Assembly: GCF_008304605.1 (NCBI RefSeq)
Contig: NZ_PIJY01000023.1
Location: 76,806-131,030, forward strand
DNA length: 54,225 nt
Direction of reading: 5' to 3'
Source: Oceanobacillus polygoni
GTDB lineage: Bacteria; Bacillota; Bacilli; Bacillales; Amphibacillaceae
Within the stretch, counting starts at the first letter, position 1; every line of letters starts with the position of its first letter. The position numbers and the translations under genes were made by a program. The notes beneath the pieces are model-generated. The model searched no databases. It was given only the letters and a program-made list of their open reading frames with translations, and had not been told where the DNA came from. Shown piece after piece: positions 43,256 through 51,590 of this stretch.

Positions 43256-43930
43256 ATGACATATCGTGTTCATTTATATAGGCTCCTCTTTTCGATGGAG
43301 GATGATTTATTTCGGATTAAAAAAGCGGAACGCGTACAGCAGCTATGGAAGGTGAGCGTTGTCCTTGTTCTTGCTGCAATCGCTATCTATCTTTGGATGG
43401 CATTTCTTGGTTTAGGAACAGAACGTATCTCAGGTATTGCGGTAACACTAAGTGATACGGCATATGAAACGGGTAAGCTATGGTTTGTGCTAGGCAGGGT
43501 ACTCTATGCCATTTTGTTTGCTGCATTTATTTTGTTTTTTCCAAGCCTCTTGTTCTATTTGCTCACGGGAATTCCATACCAAAAGCTAATTATTATGCAG
43601 CAGGTTGTCTTAGTTGTCATGCTGATGGAGCGGCTACTCTGGATTCCGCTTGTTATTTTTGCGGGGTTGAACTGGCAAGTGTCACCATTATCCTTAGGGA
43701 TCATCGCTTCTTACATAACGGAAATGCCTTGGGTGATTTACTTTTTCGGAGCAATTACGCTATTTCAACTATGGATTATTTGGTTTCAAGTAAAATATCT
43801 TGCTGCTTTTTTGGAAATGAAAAAAATAGTTATCGCTATTAATGTTATTTTATTGCATTTAATTGGCTGGTGTCTTACAGCGCTTACTGCCTTTGGTGAT
43901 ATTTACATATTAAGTAGGTGGTTTGGATGA
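43256..43930 (+). CDS. Yip1-like integral membrane protein (YknW-like)
   Basis: 224 aa: a charged N-terminus (DDLFRIKKAERVQQLWK) and five hydrophobic segments, in the layout of the Yip1 family to which Bacillus YknW belongs. It overlaps the next gene by 4 bp (ATGA), and that gene encodes an adaptor resembling YknX. In Bacillus subtilis YknW assembles with the YknXYZ ABC transporter; here no ATPase or permease gene follows. Assignment to Yip1 rests on layout and neighbour and is moderate. Confidence 0.65.
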   Translation: MTYRVHLYRLLFSMEDDLFRIKKAERVQQLWKVSVVLVLAAIAIYLWMAFLGLGTERISGIAVTLSDTAYETGKLWFVLGRVLYAILFAAFILFFPSLLFYLLTGIPYQKLIIMQQVVLVVMLMERLLWIPLVIFAGLNWQVSPLSLGIIASYITEMPWVIYFFGAITLFQLWIIWFQVKYLAAFLEMKKIVIAINVILLHLIGWCLTALTAFGDIYILSRWFG

Positions 43931-45153
43931 TGCGAAAAAGAATGGTTCCTATGTTGATGGCTCTGTTCATCGGTGTTAATTTTCTGCTGGTCTTCCTGGA
44001 TGATGAGGGAAAAGTGGAACGGACATCGTATGTGAATGAATGGACGAAAAGCTTTGAAAAAGATATGACAGAGAAGCTTTATAAGCCTGGTGTGCTGCAT
44101 GCTGTAGGTGAGGAGCATGTTTATTTCGACAATCAGCTTGGAAGCTTTCAGCAATTTCTTGTTGAAGAAGGAGAACAGGTAAATGTCGGTGATGGATTAT
44201 ACACGTACCTTGTTCATGATTATTACGAAATGGAAGCGAATTTGATGAATCAAGCGGATCAAATTCAGGGGGAGATTTCGGCAATTGAGCAGGCAATTTC
44301 GCAAATGGAAATGTATCAGATTCCGTCGGATGAGCTCGGTTCGCCGCATGCGGTGACAATTACAGAGGAATTAATTGAAGTAGAGTATCCGCAAACGTCG
44401 ATCGATGCTGATTTGCTGAAGGAGCAATTTCGTGTCGAAAAGGAGCTGGAGCTTTCACAAAAAAATGCACAGCTCCAGACAATTAATAATCAATTAGTTG
44501 AGCTGCGGGCAACTGGAGATACGATTACAGTGGAAAGTCCTTATGAGGGAACAATTAGTCAGCTACACGTAAATCTGGATGACCCCGTAATTACGATTCA
44601 AAATAATGATGTGCTTGCAGTTGGTGAATTGACAGAACAAGAGCGTGTCCAGATGGAGGAAAGGCGCGTCGCTGAAGTAGCTGTTCATGAAATAGGTACT
44701 CGTTTAGATGGGGTCATCGAGGAAGTTAGTAAGTCACCGACTGAAATTGAAATCGCAAAAGAAAGCATCTACCCTTTTCAGGTTGCTTTTGAAGTAGAAG
44801 ATGAAGCAGACGAATTACTTCCAGGCTATCATGTGGATATTGTCATAACGATGGAAGAATCGCTAGGTGCTACGGTGCTTTTTGAGGAAGCAATTTTCAC
44901 GGATGCTGTTTGGAAAATGACGAACGAAGGAAAAATTGCTAAAGAAAACATTGAAAGAGGCCTGCATGTGGACGAGGTTGTAGAGGTAGCTGATGGAGTG
45001 GAGCAGGGGGAATTCATTGCTGTTAAACCGTCGAACTTTTTCCAGCATGACGCTCACTTTATTACTCCATTACGGACAAAGCAACTAACGGGTGAATCAT
45101 TTTCGGATGCAAATTGGCTGGAGCATTTTGTAACAGGCTTATTGTCTAGGTAG
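43927..45153 (+). CDS. HlyD/YknX-like membrane-fusion adaptor protein
   Basis: 408 aa: N-terminal membrane anchor (MVPMLMALFIGVNFLLVFL), a lipoyl-type hairpin half with FLVEEGEQVNVGDGLYTY (about 75-92), a coiled coil (about 100-190), the second lipoyl half VESPYEGTISQLHVNLDDPV, then beta-barrel domains. Such adaptors link an inner-membrane transporter to the wall side. ATG at 43927 fits GTAGGTGG and overlaps the stop of the Yip1-like gene. The transporter partner is missing from the locus. Confidence 0.8.
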   Translation: MMRKRMVPMLMALFIGVNFLLVFLDDEGKVERTSYVNEWTKSFEKDMTEKLYKPGVLHAVGEEHVYFDNQLGSFQQFLVEEGEQVNVGDGLYTYLVHDYYEMEANLMNQADQIQGEISAIEQAISQMEMYQIPSDELGSPHAVTITEELIEVEYPQTSIDADLLKEQFRVEKELELSQKNAQLQTINNQLVELRATGDTITVESPYEGTISQLHVNLDDPVITIQNNDVLAVGELTEQERVQMEERRVAEVAVHEIGTRLDGVIEEVSKSPTEIEIAKESIYPFQVAFEVEDEADELLPGYHVDIVITMEESLGATVLFEEAIFTDAVWKMTNEGKIAKENIERGLHVDEVVEVADGVEQGEFIAVKPSNFFQHDAHFITPLRTKQLTGESFSDANWLEHFVTGLLSR

Positions 45154-45189
45154 TCCTATAGAAAATTCAACTAGGAATGAGGTTACCAC

Positions 45190-45744
45190 ATGAAGCTTCA
45201 TGATCCTTTAATCAAAATAGGGAAACAGCTAAATAAGAATAATATAGAATGGGCAGTCGGTGGGTCACTATTATTGCAACATTACCATCTGATTGATTCG
45301 CCTAATGATATCGATGTATTAGTTGCTGAAAAAGATGTCGAACGTATTAAGGATGCGATGGGTCAGGTTGGGAAAAGACAAATGGCATCGACGAAGGATC
45401 CATTTCGTACAACCTATTTTTACCGATACGAGGTTGACGGTGTTGGTGTAGATGTAATGGGAAATTTCGCTATCGAACATGATCAAGGAACCTATCAATT
45501 ACTTTTCGATGCAAATCATATTGCGGAGAAAAAGAATATTCATGGTGTCTCGATCCCATTAGCTGCATTAGAAGACTGGTTTGTTTTATATCAGTTAATC
45601 CCAAATAAACAAGAAAAGGCAATACGAATTGAGAAATACTTTCGAACCAATCGTGTGACCCGTCCGGATTTGCTTCATAAAGCATTGAATCAGCCTTTGC
45701 CCATTGGGGTGCGAGAAAGTATGAAACATATTCTATATCGGTAA
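45190..45744 (+). CDS. Nucleotidyltransferase-fold protein
   Basis: 184 aa. The minimal nucleotidyltransferase signature is clear: GGSLLLQHY (about 22-30) then SPNDIDVLV (about 36-44), with a third acidic position in GVGVDVMGNF. It resembles AbiEii-like or hypothetical nucleotidyltransferases of Bacillaceae. No partner (AbiEi or HEPN-type) gene is next to it, so a toxin role is not supported. Substrate unknown. The gene ends in a convergent hairpin against the YihY gene. Confidence 0.75.
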   Translation: MKLHDPLIKIGKQLNKNNIEWAVGGSLLLQHYHLIDSPNDIDVLVAEKDVERIKDAMGQVGKRQMASTKDPFRTTYFYRYEVDGVGVDVMGNFAIEHDQGTYQLLFDANHIAEKKNIHGVSIPLAALEDWFVLYQLIPNKQEKAIRIEKYFRTNRVTRPDLLHKALNQPLPIGVRESMKHILYR

Positions 45745-45749
45745 ATGAA

Positions 45750-45773
45750 GGCTTGAAGATGATGCTTCAAGCC
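45750..45773. terminator. Convergent hairpin between nucleotidyltransferase and yihY genes
   Basis: GGCTTGAAG (45750-45758) with CTTCAAGCC (45765-45773), loop ATGATG. T-poor on both sides. Confidence 0.65.
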
Positions 45774-45782
45774 CCATTCATG

Positions 45783-46634
45783 CTAGATATTTGCCGCTTT
45801 ATGAATCTCTTTATTCTCCCTAGTAGCCTTTTGATGGTACATCACACTAAGGATGGCACCGATCATGAGAATGATACCGGTTAAGAAGAACCAGATCATT
45901 AATACGATGATTCCTCCAAGGCTTCCATAGGTGGCAGAGTAGTTCCCGAAATTGCCTACATAGATGGAGAACCCAAGTGAGATGGTCTGCCACAGAATAC
46001 TTGCTGCTAATGCACCAGGAAGTATATGTTTAAATGGAATTTTCTTGTTTGGTGCATATCGATAGAGGCACATGAGCAATACAGTAATAATAATGAGACT
46101 AATTGCATATCGTAACACTTGAAGCAGCACCGTCATTTCGGCACTTATGCCGAGCAATGATATACCAAATTCTAAAAGAACGTCTCCAAACACAGGTAGT
46201 AAAATAGCAGTAACAACCGCTAGGATCATGCTTAGTGTTAAACCGAAAGCAATAAGGCGAACAACGAGAAAAGATCGTGTTTCTTCGACATTATACGCTT
46301 CGTTTGATGCTTTAATAAATGCATTAATTCCATTTGATGCAGACCAGAGTGCACCAATGATACCAACGGTTAAAAGACCTCCGCGTGGTGTTTCAACGAG
46401 GCCGACGATATTTTCTTCAAAGACAGAAACAAGCTCGCCAGGCATAATGGAGCTAATAAAGTCCATCGCATCGTCAGGGCTGATTTGAAAATAGGGAATA
46501 ATAGCGAAAGCTACAATTAATAGCGGAAAAATAGCTAAAAGAAAGTAATACGCTAAGGATGCGGCAAGTAGCGTAACATTATGTTCGTTGAATTTTTTCA
46601 TAAATGCTTGTGAAAATTGTTTAACAGTAGCCAT
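45783..46634 (-). CDS. YihY/BrkB-family inner membrane protein
   Basis: 283 aa with six membrane segments. Family features: the N-terminal HNVTLLAASLAYYFLLAIFPLL, WSASNGINAFIKASNEAYNVEETRSF in the middle, and GSLGGIIVLMIWFFLTGIILMIGA near the C-terminus. The family was once misnamed ribonuclease BN; its function is unsettled. GGAGGA lies before the start on the minus strand. Confidence 0.93.
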   Translation of the reverse strand: MATVKQFSQAFMKKFNEHNVTLLAASLAYYFLLAIFPLLIVAFAIIPYFQISPDDAMDFISSIMPGELVSVFEENIVGLVETPRGGLLTVGIIGALWSASNGINAFIKASNEAYNVEETRSFLVVRLIAFGLTLSMILAVVTAILLPVFGDVLLEFGISLLGISAEMTVLLQVLRYAISLIIITVLLMCLYRYAPNKKIPFKHILPGALAASILWQTISLGFSIYVGNFGNYSATYGSLGGIIVLMIWFFLTGIILMIGAILSVMYHQKATRENKEIHKAANI

Positions 46635-46750
46635 TCGGAATCCTCCAATTTGTTAGTTACTGTTTCTATACCCTGGTTTCGATATCATCAATCTTTTTCT
46701 GACAGTTAGCATGACTATAAAATTATGCTTCGATAATTTAGATGCCGAAA

Positions 46751-46811
46751 TAACCACGTCCCGCTCCAGCGCCAGCGACTAGCAAGACGTTCATCACCTC
46801 TGTACGTCGCT
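46751..46811. repeat. GC-rich intergenic segment with overlapping inverted repeats
   Basis: GACGT (46786-46790) with ACGTC (46804-46808), and AGCGAC (46774-46779) with GTCGCT (46806-46811). The GC content stands out and the segment looks like a dispersed intergenic repeat; no second copy is in this window. Confidence 0.4.
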
Positions 46812-46899
46812 CTGCTTTTGTTCTTATGTGCGTAAACGTTTTATTTATTAGGTCGCGTGGTATAATATAATAGTGTTAAATAAGGAGGGAACCTTACAT

Positions 46900-47379
46900 A
46901 TGGAAATCATTTACGTAAGTATTTTGTTCGTTTCGATTGCCTTTGCAATTGTTGCTATTTATCTATCCTTTGTATTAAAACGTGTTGCAAATACGGTGAA
47001 ATCGCTCGGTACATCACTTGGAGAGCTTGAAAGAGAATTAGAATACATGACCCCACATCTAAGTCAAACATTAAATGAGTCCAGTAAACTGGTTGATGAC
47101 ATTCGTGAAAAGGTGAATGCCACAGATAGTGTTTTTGACTCTGCTGAAAATGTCGGAAAATCAGTTGTATCCATGAATGAAGTCTATGATGAAAAAAGCA
47201 AACAGCTTTCAGAGCAAAAATTAGAACAAAAAATGAAACCTTTTGTCGCAGGAATGACATGGAGTGAGGTTGCTATACAATTATTTTCAAAATGGCAGCA
47301 ACCGAGAAATAAAGAAAAAAATGAATTAATGGTACAACATACGGACGTTGTTCCGGTAAATACAGGGAAAGAGGGATAA
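46900..47379 (+). CDS. DUF948 membrane protein
   Basis: 159 aa: one N-terminal membrane segment (EIIYVSILFVSIAFAIVAIYL), then a helical stretch with a tail of charged coiled-coil residues, the DUF948 plan (YoxC/YtxG-like). ATG at 46900 sits behind AAGGAGGG. First of three genes in a compact operon with a second DUF948 protein and a YtxH-like protein. Function unknown; general-stress-linked membrane proteins in Bacillus have this build. Confidence 0.8.
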   Translation: MEIIYVSILFVSIAFAIVAIYLSFVLKRVANTVKSLGTSLGELERELEYMTPHLSQTLNESSKLVDDIREKVNATDSVFDSAENVGKSVVSMNEVYDEKSKQLSEQKLEQKMKPFVAGMTWSEVAIQLFSKWQQPRNKEKNELMVQHTDVVPVNTGKEG

Positions 47380-47381
47380 AG

Positions 47382-47816
47382 ATGACGTTAGTTGGAATTG
47401 GTGTACTACTTATTGGAGTGGCATTTCTTGTTTTGGCATTTTTCATTGGGCATGCCTTGAATAATCTTGCAGGTGTCCTAGGTGGAATAGATAAGACTGT
47501 AAAAGAGCTTCCAAAGCAGTTGGATGATGTTTTTAAAGAAACAGGTAATATGATTAGTGAGAGTAATCAAACGTTAGTAGATGTAAATGAAAAGCTCAAG
47601 CATCTGAGCCCGTTGTTTTATGTTATCGGAGATGTCGGAAATGTTACGCGAAAGTTCTCTTCCTCATTAGTAGACGTAACAGACTCGATTAAAACGAAAA
47701 CAGAAGGTGGTAAGGAAGTTGCGGAAAGTAATAAACTTGGAGGTGTGTACGGTACCTTTGCTTTAGGATATTACTGGTTGAAAAAGCGACAGGAACTGAA
47801 AAAGGCAAGAGGGTGA
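47382..47816 (+). CDS. DUF948 membrane protein
   Basis: 144 aa with one N-terminal membrane segment (GIGVLLIGVAFLVLAFFIGHAL), then the DUF948 pattern LAGVLGGIDKTVKELPKQLDDVFKETG (positions about 28-54) and KLKHLSPLFYVIGDVGNVTRKFSSSLVD. It follows the previous gene by 2 bp and overlaps the next by 4. It is clearly related to the protein encoded on the opposite strand at 48157. Confidence 0.85.
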   Translation: MTLVGIGVLLIGVAFLVLAFFIGHALNNLAGVLGGIDKTVKELPKQLDDVFKETGNMISESNQTLVDVNEKLKHLSPLFYVIGDVGNVTRKFSSSLVDVTDSIKTKTEGGKEVAESNKLGGVYGTFALGYYWLKKRQELKKARG

Positions 47817-48058
47817 ACAGAATAATGGAAGCAAGAAAAGGAAAAAGGAATTTAGCCATGCTTGCAAGCGCTGTTGGGGGAGTTTCCCTTGGCTGGTTGG
47901 CTGTCGATTACATATCGAAAAGACAGCGGCGCGAAGCAAATGAATCGATTATCGGGCGCGTGAAAAATTTTGAAAAGAAACTCTATGCAGATGGGGAAAA
48001 GCGTGCAAATGAGATGCAGCGCATTAAGCAGGAAGTAGAAGAAGCGGTGGATGAATAG
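47813..48058 (+). CDS. Small YtxH-like protein
   Basis: 77 to 81 aa depending on the start (GTG 47813 or ATG 47825; the GTG overlaps the previous stop, the ATG has GAGGGTG at long spacing). One membrane segment (AMLASAVGGVSLGWLAVDYI) and a charged helical tail, as in YtxH-type proteins that often accompany DUF948 proteins. Confidence 0.7.
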   Translation: MNRIMEARKGKRNLAMLASAVGGVSLGWLAVDYISKRQRREANESIIGRVKNFEKKLYADGEKRANEMQRIKQEVEEAVDE

Positions 48059-48074
48059 TACCATTACGAAATAG

Positions 48075-48116
48075 AAAGAGACGAGCCTTTAAAAAGGACT
48101 CGTCTCTTCATTTTAT
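48075..48116 (+). terminator. Terminator after the DUF948 operon
   Basis: AGAGACGAG (48077-48085) with CTCGTCTCT (48099-48107), inner CC/GG, T-rich tail. Confidence 0.88.
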
Positions 48117-48156
48117 TTACTGGAGGAAGTGACACCTTTAGCGTCCTTCCGTTTCG

Positions 48157-48573
48157 TTATTTCTTTGCTTTTTGAAAAAGGAAAAAACTAAGCGTTAATG
48201 CTCCGTATAATCCTTCAAGATTTTTCCGTGTTGTAAAATCATTGGCATGCTGTGTATTTTCCTTCATATCTTCAACTGCATCCACCATCTTGGATGACAG
48301 CTGGTTGGCTGCTCTTCCAGCATCTCCAACAATTTGAAAAATCGGGCTTAAGTGTTTTACCTGACTATTTACTTGATGCAGTGTATCGATACCTGTGCCA
48401 ATTGCTTCCGTTGTTTGGGAAGTTACGTCATCCACTGTTTTTGGAAGCTTATCCGTTGTTTTCTGTAAGCTATTTAAAACGCCTGCCAGTTTGTTCAGTG
48501 GTTTAATAAGGAAAACAACCAATCCAATAAATGCAACTCCAATAATGATTAAACCGATACCAATCCAAATCAT
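48157..48573 (-). CDS. DUF948 membrane protein, opposite strand
   Basis: 138 aa, one N-terminal membrane segment and the same landmarks as the protein at 47382: KLAGVLNSLQKTTDKLPKTVDD and KHLSPIFQIVGDAGRAANQLSSKMVD. The two are paralogues facing each other across a terminator, suggesting an inverted duplication. GGAGGAAG precedes its start. Confidence 0.85.
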   Translation of the reverse strand: MIWIGIGLIIIGVAFIGLVVFLIKPLNKLAGVLNSLQKTTDKLPKTVDDVTSQTTEAIGTGIDTLHQVNSQVKHLSPIFQIVGDAGRAANQLSSKMVDAVEDMKENTQHANDFTTRKNLEGLYGALTLSFFLFQKAKK

Positions 48574-48673
48574 TCCGTCTACTTCCTCCCATTCATTTGT
48601 CTATTTGTAATTAATAACCCTTTTCGATTTTCAGTAAACATTTTCTCATTCTTAGCATACCACAAATCGATAG

Positions 48674-48702
48674 TCATAAACCCGTAACTTGTCCCATAAA
48701 TT
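48674..48702 (+). promoter_or_regulatory. Candidate sigma-E promoter of cwlD
   Basis: TCATAAA (48674-48680), 14-nt spacer, CATAAATT (48695-48702). The -35 fits the sigma-E consensus; the -10 differs at two places. cwlD is a mother-cell gene in Bacillus subtilis. Confidence 0.5.
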
Positions 48703-48802
48703 TAAGATTAGAGTAGCTAAATACGTGTTCAGAAGGATCGAGAATTTATCATGTATTATTTTTACTGGACTTCTTGAACAATCTCTAGAGGGAGCGGATA
48801 AG

Positions 48803-49525
48803 ATGGCGCGTAGGACGAAGATAATGTATTGGGTGCTTGGTGTGTTTGTGTTAGTGTTTTTAATTCAATTTCCAATTACCCAAAGTGATTTTAATGCGAG
48901 TGGTCCATGGTCGCCACCACTTTCCGGGAAAACGATTGTGATTGATCCGGGACATGGTGGTCCGGATGGAGGGGCAGTTGGATCAGACGACACAGAGGAG
49001 AAGGATATTGCACTAGCTGTTTCAAAAATGATACAAAGCTATCTACAGCAAAATGGAGCGCTCGTGTACTTGACGAGGGAAGAAGATACGGACCTTGCTG
49101 ATGAAAGTACGCAAGGGTTAGCAAGAAGAAAAGCAGAGGATATTCGCAACCGTCTGGAATTCATCCATGAAAAAGAGCCGGATTTCTTTTTGACGGTTCA
49201 TTTAAACGCTGTTCCTTCTAGCCGTTGGCGAGGTGCGCAAACATTCTATTATCCGTCATTTGATGAAAATGGACATTTAGCAAAAATGATTCAAGAGGAG
49301 ATTATCCGTAACTTAGACAACACAAATCGTTCACCATTAGTAATTAATGGGATCTATTTACTGAAACATGCGAAGGTACCTGGGGCACTTGTCGAAATTG
49401 GCTTTTTATCAAACCCAGAGGAGCAGGCGTTACTGACACAGGAGGATTACCAGCGAAAAATGGCTGTGAGTATTTATGAAGGTGTTCAGCGATATTTAAC
49501 AGAGGAGATACAGGAGGAAGAGTGA
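48803..49525 (+). CDS. cwlD: Spore cortex N-acetylmuramoyl-L-alanine amidase
   Basis: 240 aa. With PdaA it makes muramic delta-lactam in the spore cortex, needed for germination. A membrane/signal segment (residues 7-21) precedes an amidase_3 domain: IVIDPGHGGPDGGA with the zinc His, E in EEKDIAL, TVHLNA with the second His, and VEIGFLSN with the catalytic Glu. ATG at 48803 has AGAGGGAG; the longer frame from 48689 has no ribosome site. The next gene is salA, as in Bacillus. Confidence 0.95.
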   Translation: MARRTKIMYWVLGVFVLVFLIQFPITQSDFNASGPWSPPLSGKTIVIDPGHGGPDGGAVGSDDTEEKDIALAVSKMIQSYLQQNGALVYLTREEDTDLADESTQGLARRKAEDIRNRLEFIHEKEPDFFLTVHLNAVPSSRWRGAQTFYYPSFDENGHLAKMIQEEIIRNLDNTNRSPLVINGIYLLKHAKVPGALVEIGFLSNPEEQALLTQEDYQRKMAVSIYEGVQRYLTEEIQEEE

Positions 49526-49631
49526 AACCGTCACCACAGTGCAAATCACTTAGATTTGACGCGAATTATGTTATACTAGCAGATGTAGTACTTCATTTGT
49601 TAGTACATAAGATAAGGGGTGGTGACTTACG

Positions 49632-50693
49632 ATGATAACGCAAGAAGAAGTGAAAGAACTACTAAGTCCTGTTCAAGATCCTTTTTTACATAGAACACTG
49701 GAAGAAACCGGTGGGATTATCGGTGTAACGATTAAGGAGGACAAGAAGCACGTCAGTGTCAAAATCGGTATTTCAAAAACAAATACGGCTGAACAAATGC
49801 AAATGCAACAAGAAATCGTCGGTATTTTAAAACGAAGTGGTGCAAACACCGTTGGACTACGATTTGAACAATTGCCGGAAGCGGTTATTAAAAAATTCCA
49901 ACCTGCAGCAGACGAAGCGAAGGAAGCTTCGCTCATGGGTGGCAGCACGAATACGAAGTTTATCGCAATTGCCAGTGGTAAAGGTGGCGTAGGAAAGTCT
50001 ACGGTAACCGTTAACCTTGCAGTTTCCCTTATGCGACTTGGCAAAAAGGTCGGTATTATTGATGCAGACATCTACGGCTTTAGTGTCCCAGATATGATGG
50101 GTGTAGAAGAACGCCCTGTGGTTCGTGGTAAAAAGATTCTACCTGTCGAGCGTTTCGGGGTAAAAGTAATCTCAATGGGATTCTTTGTCGAGGATAATTC
50201 ACCGATTATTTGGCGCGGGCCAATGCTTGGGAAAATGATCAACAGCTTCTTTTCAGAAGTGGAATGGGGCGATTTGGACTATCTTCTCCTCGATTTGCCA
50301 CCAGGAACAGGAGATATTGCAATGGATGTCCATGAGCTTCTACCAACCTGTAAAGAAATTATTGTAACAACTCCACATCCGACAGCGGCATTTGTTGCGG
50401 CTAGAGCCGGACAGATGGCTCTGAAGACAGATCATGAAATTTTAGGCGTTGTCGAAAACATGGCCTATTTTGAAAGTAAGAAAACGGGCGAGATTGAATA
50501 TGTGTTTGGTGAAGGTGGCGGTAAAAAGCTTGCTGAAGTACTGAAAACAAAGGTATTAGGACAATTACCAATTCAACAGCCATATGAGGAAGAGGATGTA
50601 TTCGCTCCTTCTGTTTACCAAGAGGACCATCCGAATGGAAAACAGTTCCATAAAATTGCGGCAAAGATCATTGCTAAGCTAGAAGACGAATAA
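49632..50693 (+). CDS. salA: Mrp/ApbC-type P-loop ATPase SalA
   Basis: 353 aa. An N-terminal MIP18/DUF59-like domain (to about 90) is followed by a MinD/Mrp ATPase with deviant Walker A GKGGVGKST (about 116-124), LLLDLPPGTGD and GVVENMAYF. It lacks the CxxC of iron-sulfur carrier Mrp proteins, as does Bacillus SalA (YbaL), which represses scoC and so raises exoprotease synthesis. Its place between cwlD and gerD supports SalA. AAGGGGTGGTGA precedes the ATG. Confidence 0.92.
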   Translation: MITQEEVKELLSPVQDPFLHRTLEETGGIIGVTIKEDKKHVSVKIGISKTNTAEQMQMQQEIVGILKRSGANTVGLRFEQLPEAVIKKFQPAADEAKEASLMGGSTNTKFIAIASGKGGVGKSTVTVNLAVSLMRLGKKVGIIDADIYGFSVPDMMGVEERPVVRGKKILPVERFGVKVISMGFFVEDNSPIIWRGPMLGKMINSFFSEVEWGDLDYLLLDLPPGTGDIAMDVHELLPTCKEIIVTTPHPTAAFVAARAGQMALKTDHEILGVVENMAYFESKKTGEIEYVFGEGGGKKLAEVLKTKVLGQLPIQQPYEEEDVFAPSVYQEDHPNGKQFHKIAAKIIAKLEDE

Positions 50694-50718
50694 AAGAGGG
50701 GGAATCCCCTCTTTTATT
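50689..50718 (+). terminator. Terminator overlapping the salA stop
   Basis: AAAAGAGGGG (50692-50701) with CCCCTCTTTT (50706-50715), extended by three A-T pairs; it contains the stop codon. Confidence 0.9.
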
Positions 50719-50757
50719 GTTTTCCAGCTATATGGAAGTGGATGAGCATGTGGGTTC

Positions 50758-51414
50758 CTAGTTGCCCCCACCACCGCCTCCACTGGCGCCGCCAGATTCC
50801 TCTTCTTCTCCACCGCTACTTTGACTACCACCCTCACCCTGCTGAGAACCGCCGCCACCTTGTTGTTTAGCCTGTTCTTCCGCTGCTTTCAGCAAAATTT
50901 CCTGCATTTTTGCTTGAAATAATGGGGTTTCGAGTGTTTGTGTGATTGATTCCTCTAAGTGTGCTTTAAATTGCTGGCTTTTTAAGAGACTTAGCATTTG
51001 ATTGGTAACTTCAGGATTTTGTAATAATTCCAGCATTTGCTTCTGATATTCTGCATCACTCATTAAGTCTTTCATCAATTCCTTCTGCTCTTCTGACATG
51101 GACTTAGCGTAGCCTTCGACAAAACTTGGATCTTCAAATAGCGTCGACCACATTTCTTTCCCCTTATCGGATACAAGGGTCTCATTAATCGACTCTTTCA
51201 CGACATCAGACTGAATGACAAGCTCTTGCTTCAGCTTCTCATCGGACATGATTTCCGCTAATGCCTTCTTTCCATCTTCTGTTTGTAATATATCAACAAC
51301 CATTTTCTTTGTTGCTTCATAATCTCCCTCATTATGGGAGCCACCTTCACCATTACACGCAACTAATACCATTAAGGATATTCCAAGGAGTGTTAAACAT
51401 ACTTTGCGTAACAT
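50758..51414 (-). CDS. gerD: Spore germination lipoprotein GerD
   Basis: 218 aa. The signal peptide ends in the lipobox LVACN (cysteine at 20). The helical core (EDGKKALAEIMSDEKLKQEL through TPLFQAKMQEILLKAAEEQ) is that of GerD, which clusters nutrient receptors in the inner spore membrane (germinosome). The last 35 residues are a Gly/Ser/Glu-rich tail. It is divergent from kbaA and has a sigma-G promoter candidate, as expected for forespore expression. Confidence 0.95.
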   Translation of the reverse strand: MLRKVCLTLLGISLMVLVACNGEGGSHNEGDYEATKKMVVDILQTEDGKKALAEIMSDEKLKQELVIQSDVVKESINETLVSDKGKEMWSTLFEDPSFVEGYAKSMSEEQKELMKDLMSDAEYQKQMLELLQNPEVTNQMLSLLKSQQFKAHLEESITQTLETPLFQAKMQEILLKAAEEQAKQQGGGGSQQGEGGSQSSGGEEEESGGASGGGGGGN

Positions 51415-51438
51415 TAGATTTCCTCCTTCCTATATCCT

Positions 51439-51469
51439 TAATATGAGTGACAAATTTATAAAATATTCA
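51439..51469 (-). promoter_or_regulatory. Sigma-G promoter of gerD
   Basis: On the minus strand TGAATA (51469-51464) and CATATTA (51445-51439) are 18 nt apart and match the sigma-G consensus. Confidence 0.75.
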
Positions 51470-51590
51470 CTTGGAGTGGGAAAAATAAAGCGCTTCATGT
51501 TAGAATATGTACGTAAAGGATGTACGATTAGAGACATTATTATGATCATGAAAATTGTTCAGTTGCCACAGATTGTAGGAGGATTTTATA

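Noticed and set aside
43480..43842. 120-codon frame inside the Yip1-like gene
   Set aside because: Out-of-frame shadow; the in-frame membrane protein has a good start and overlaps its downstream partner by ATGA.
45190..45744. Toxin-antitoxin or abortive-infection module
   Set aside because: Only the nucleotidyltransferase fold is present; no antitoxin or HEPN partner lies beside it.
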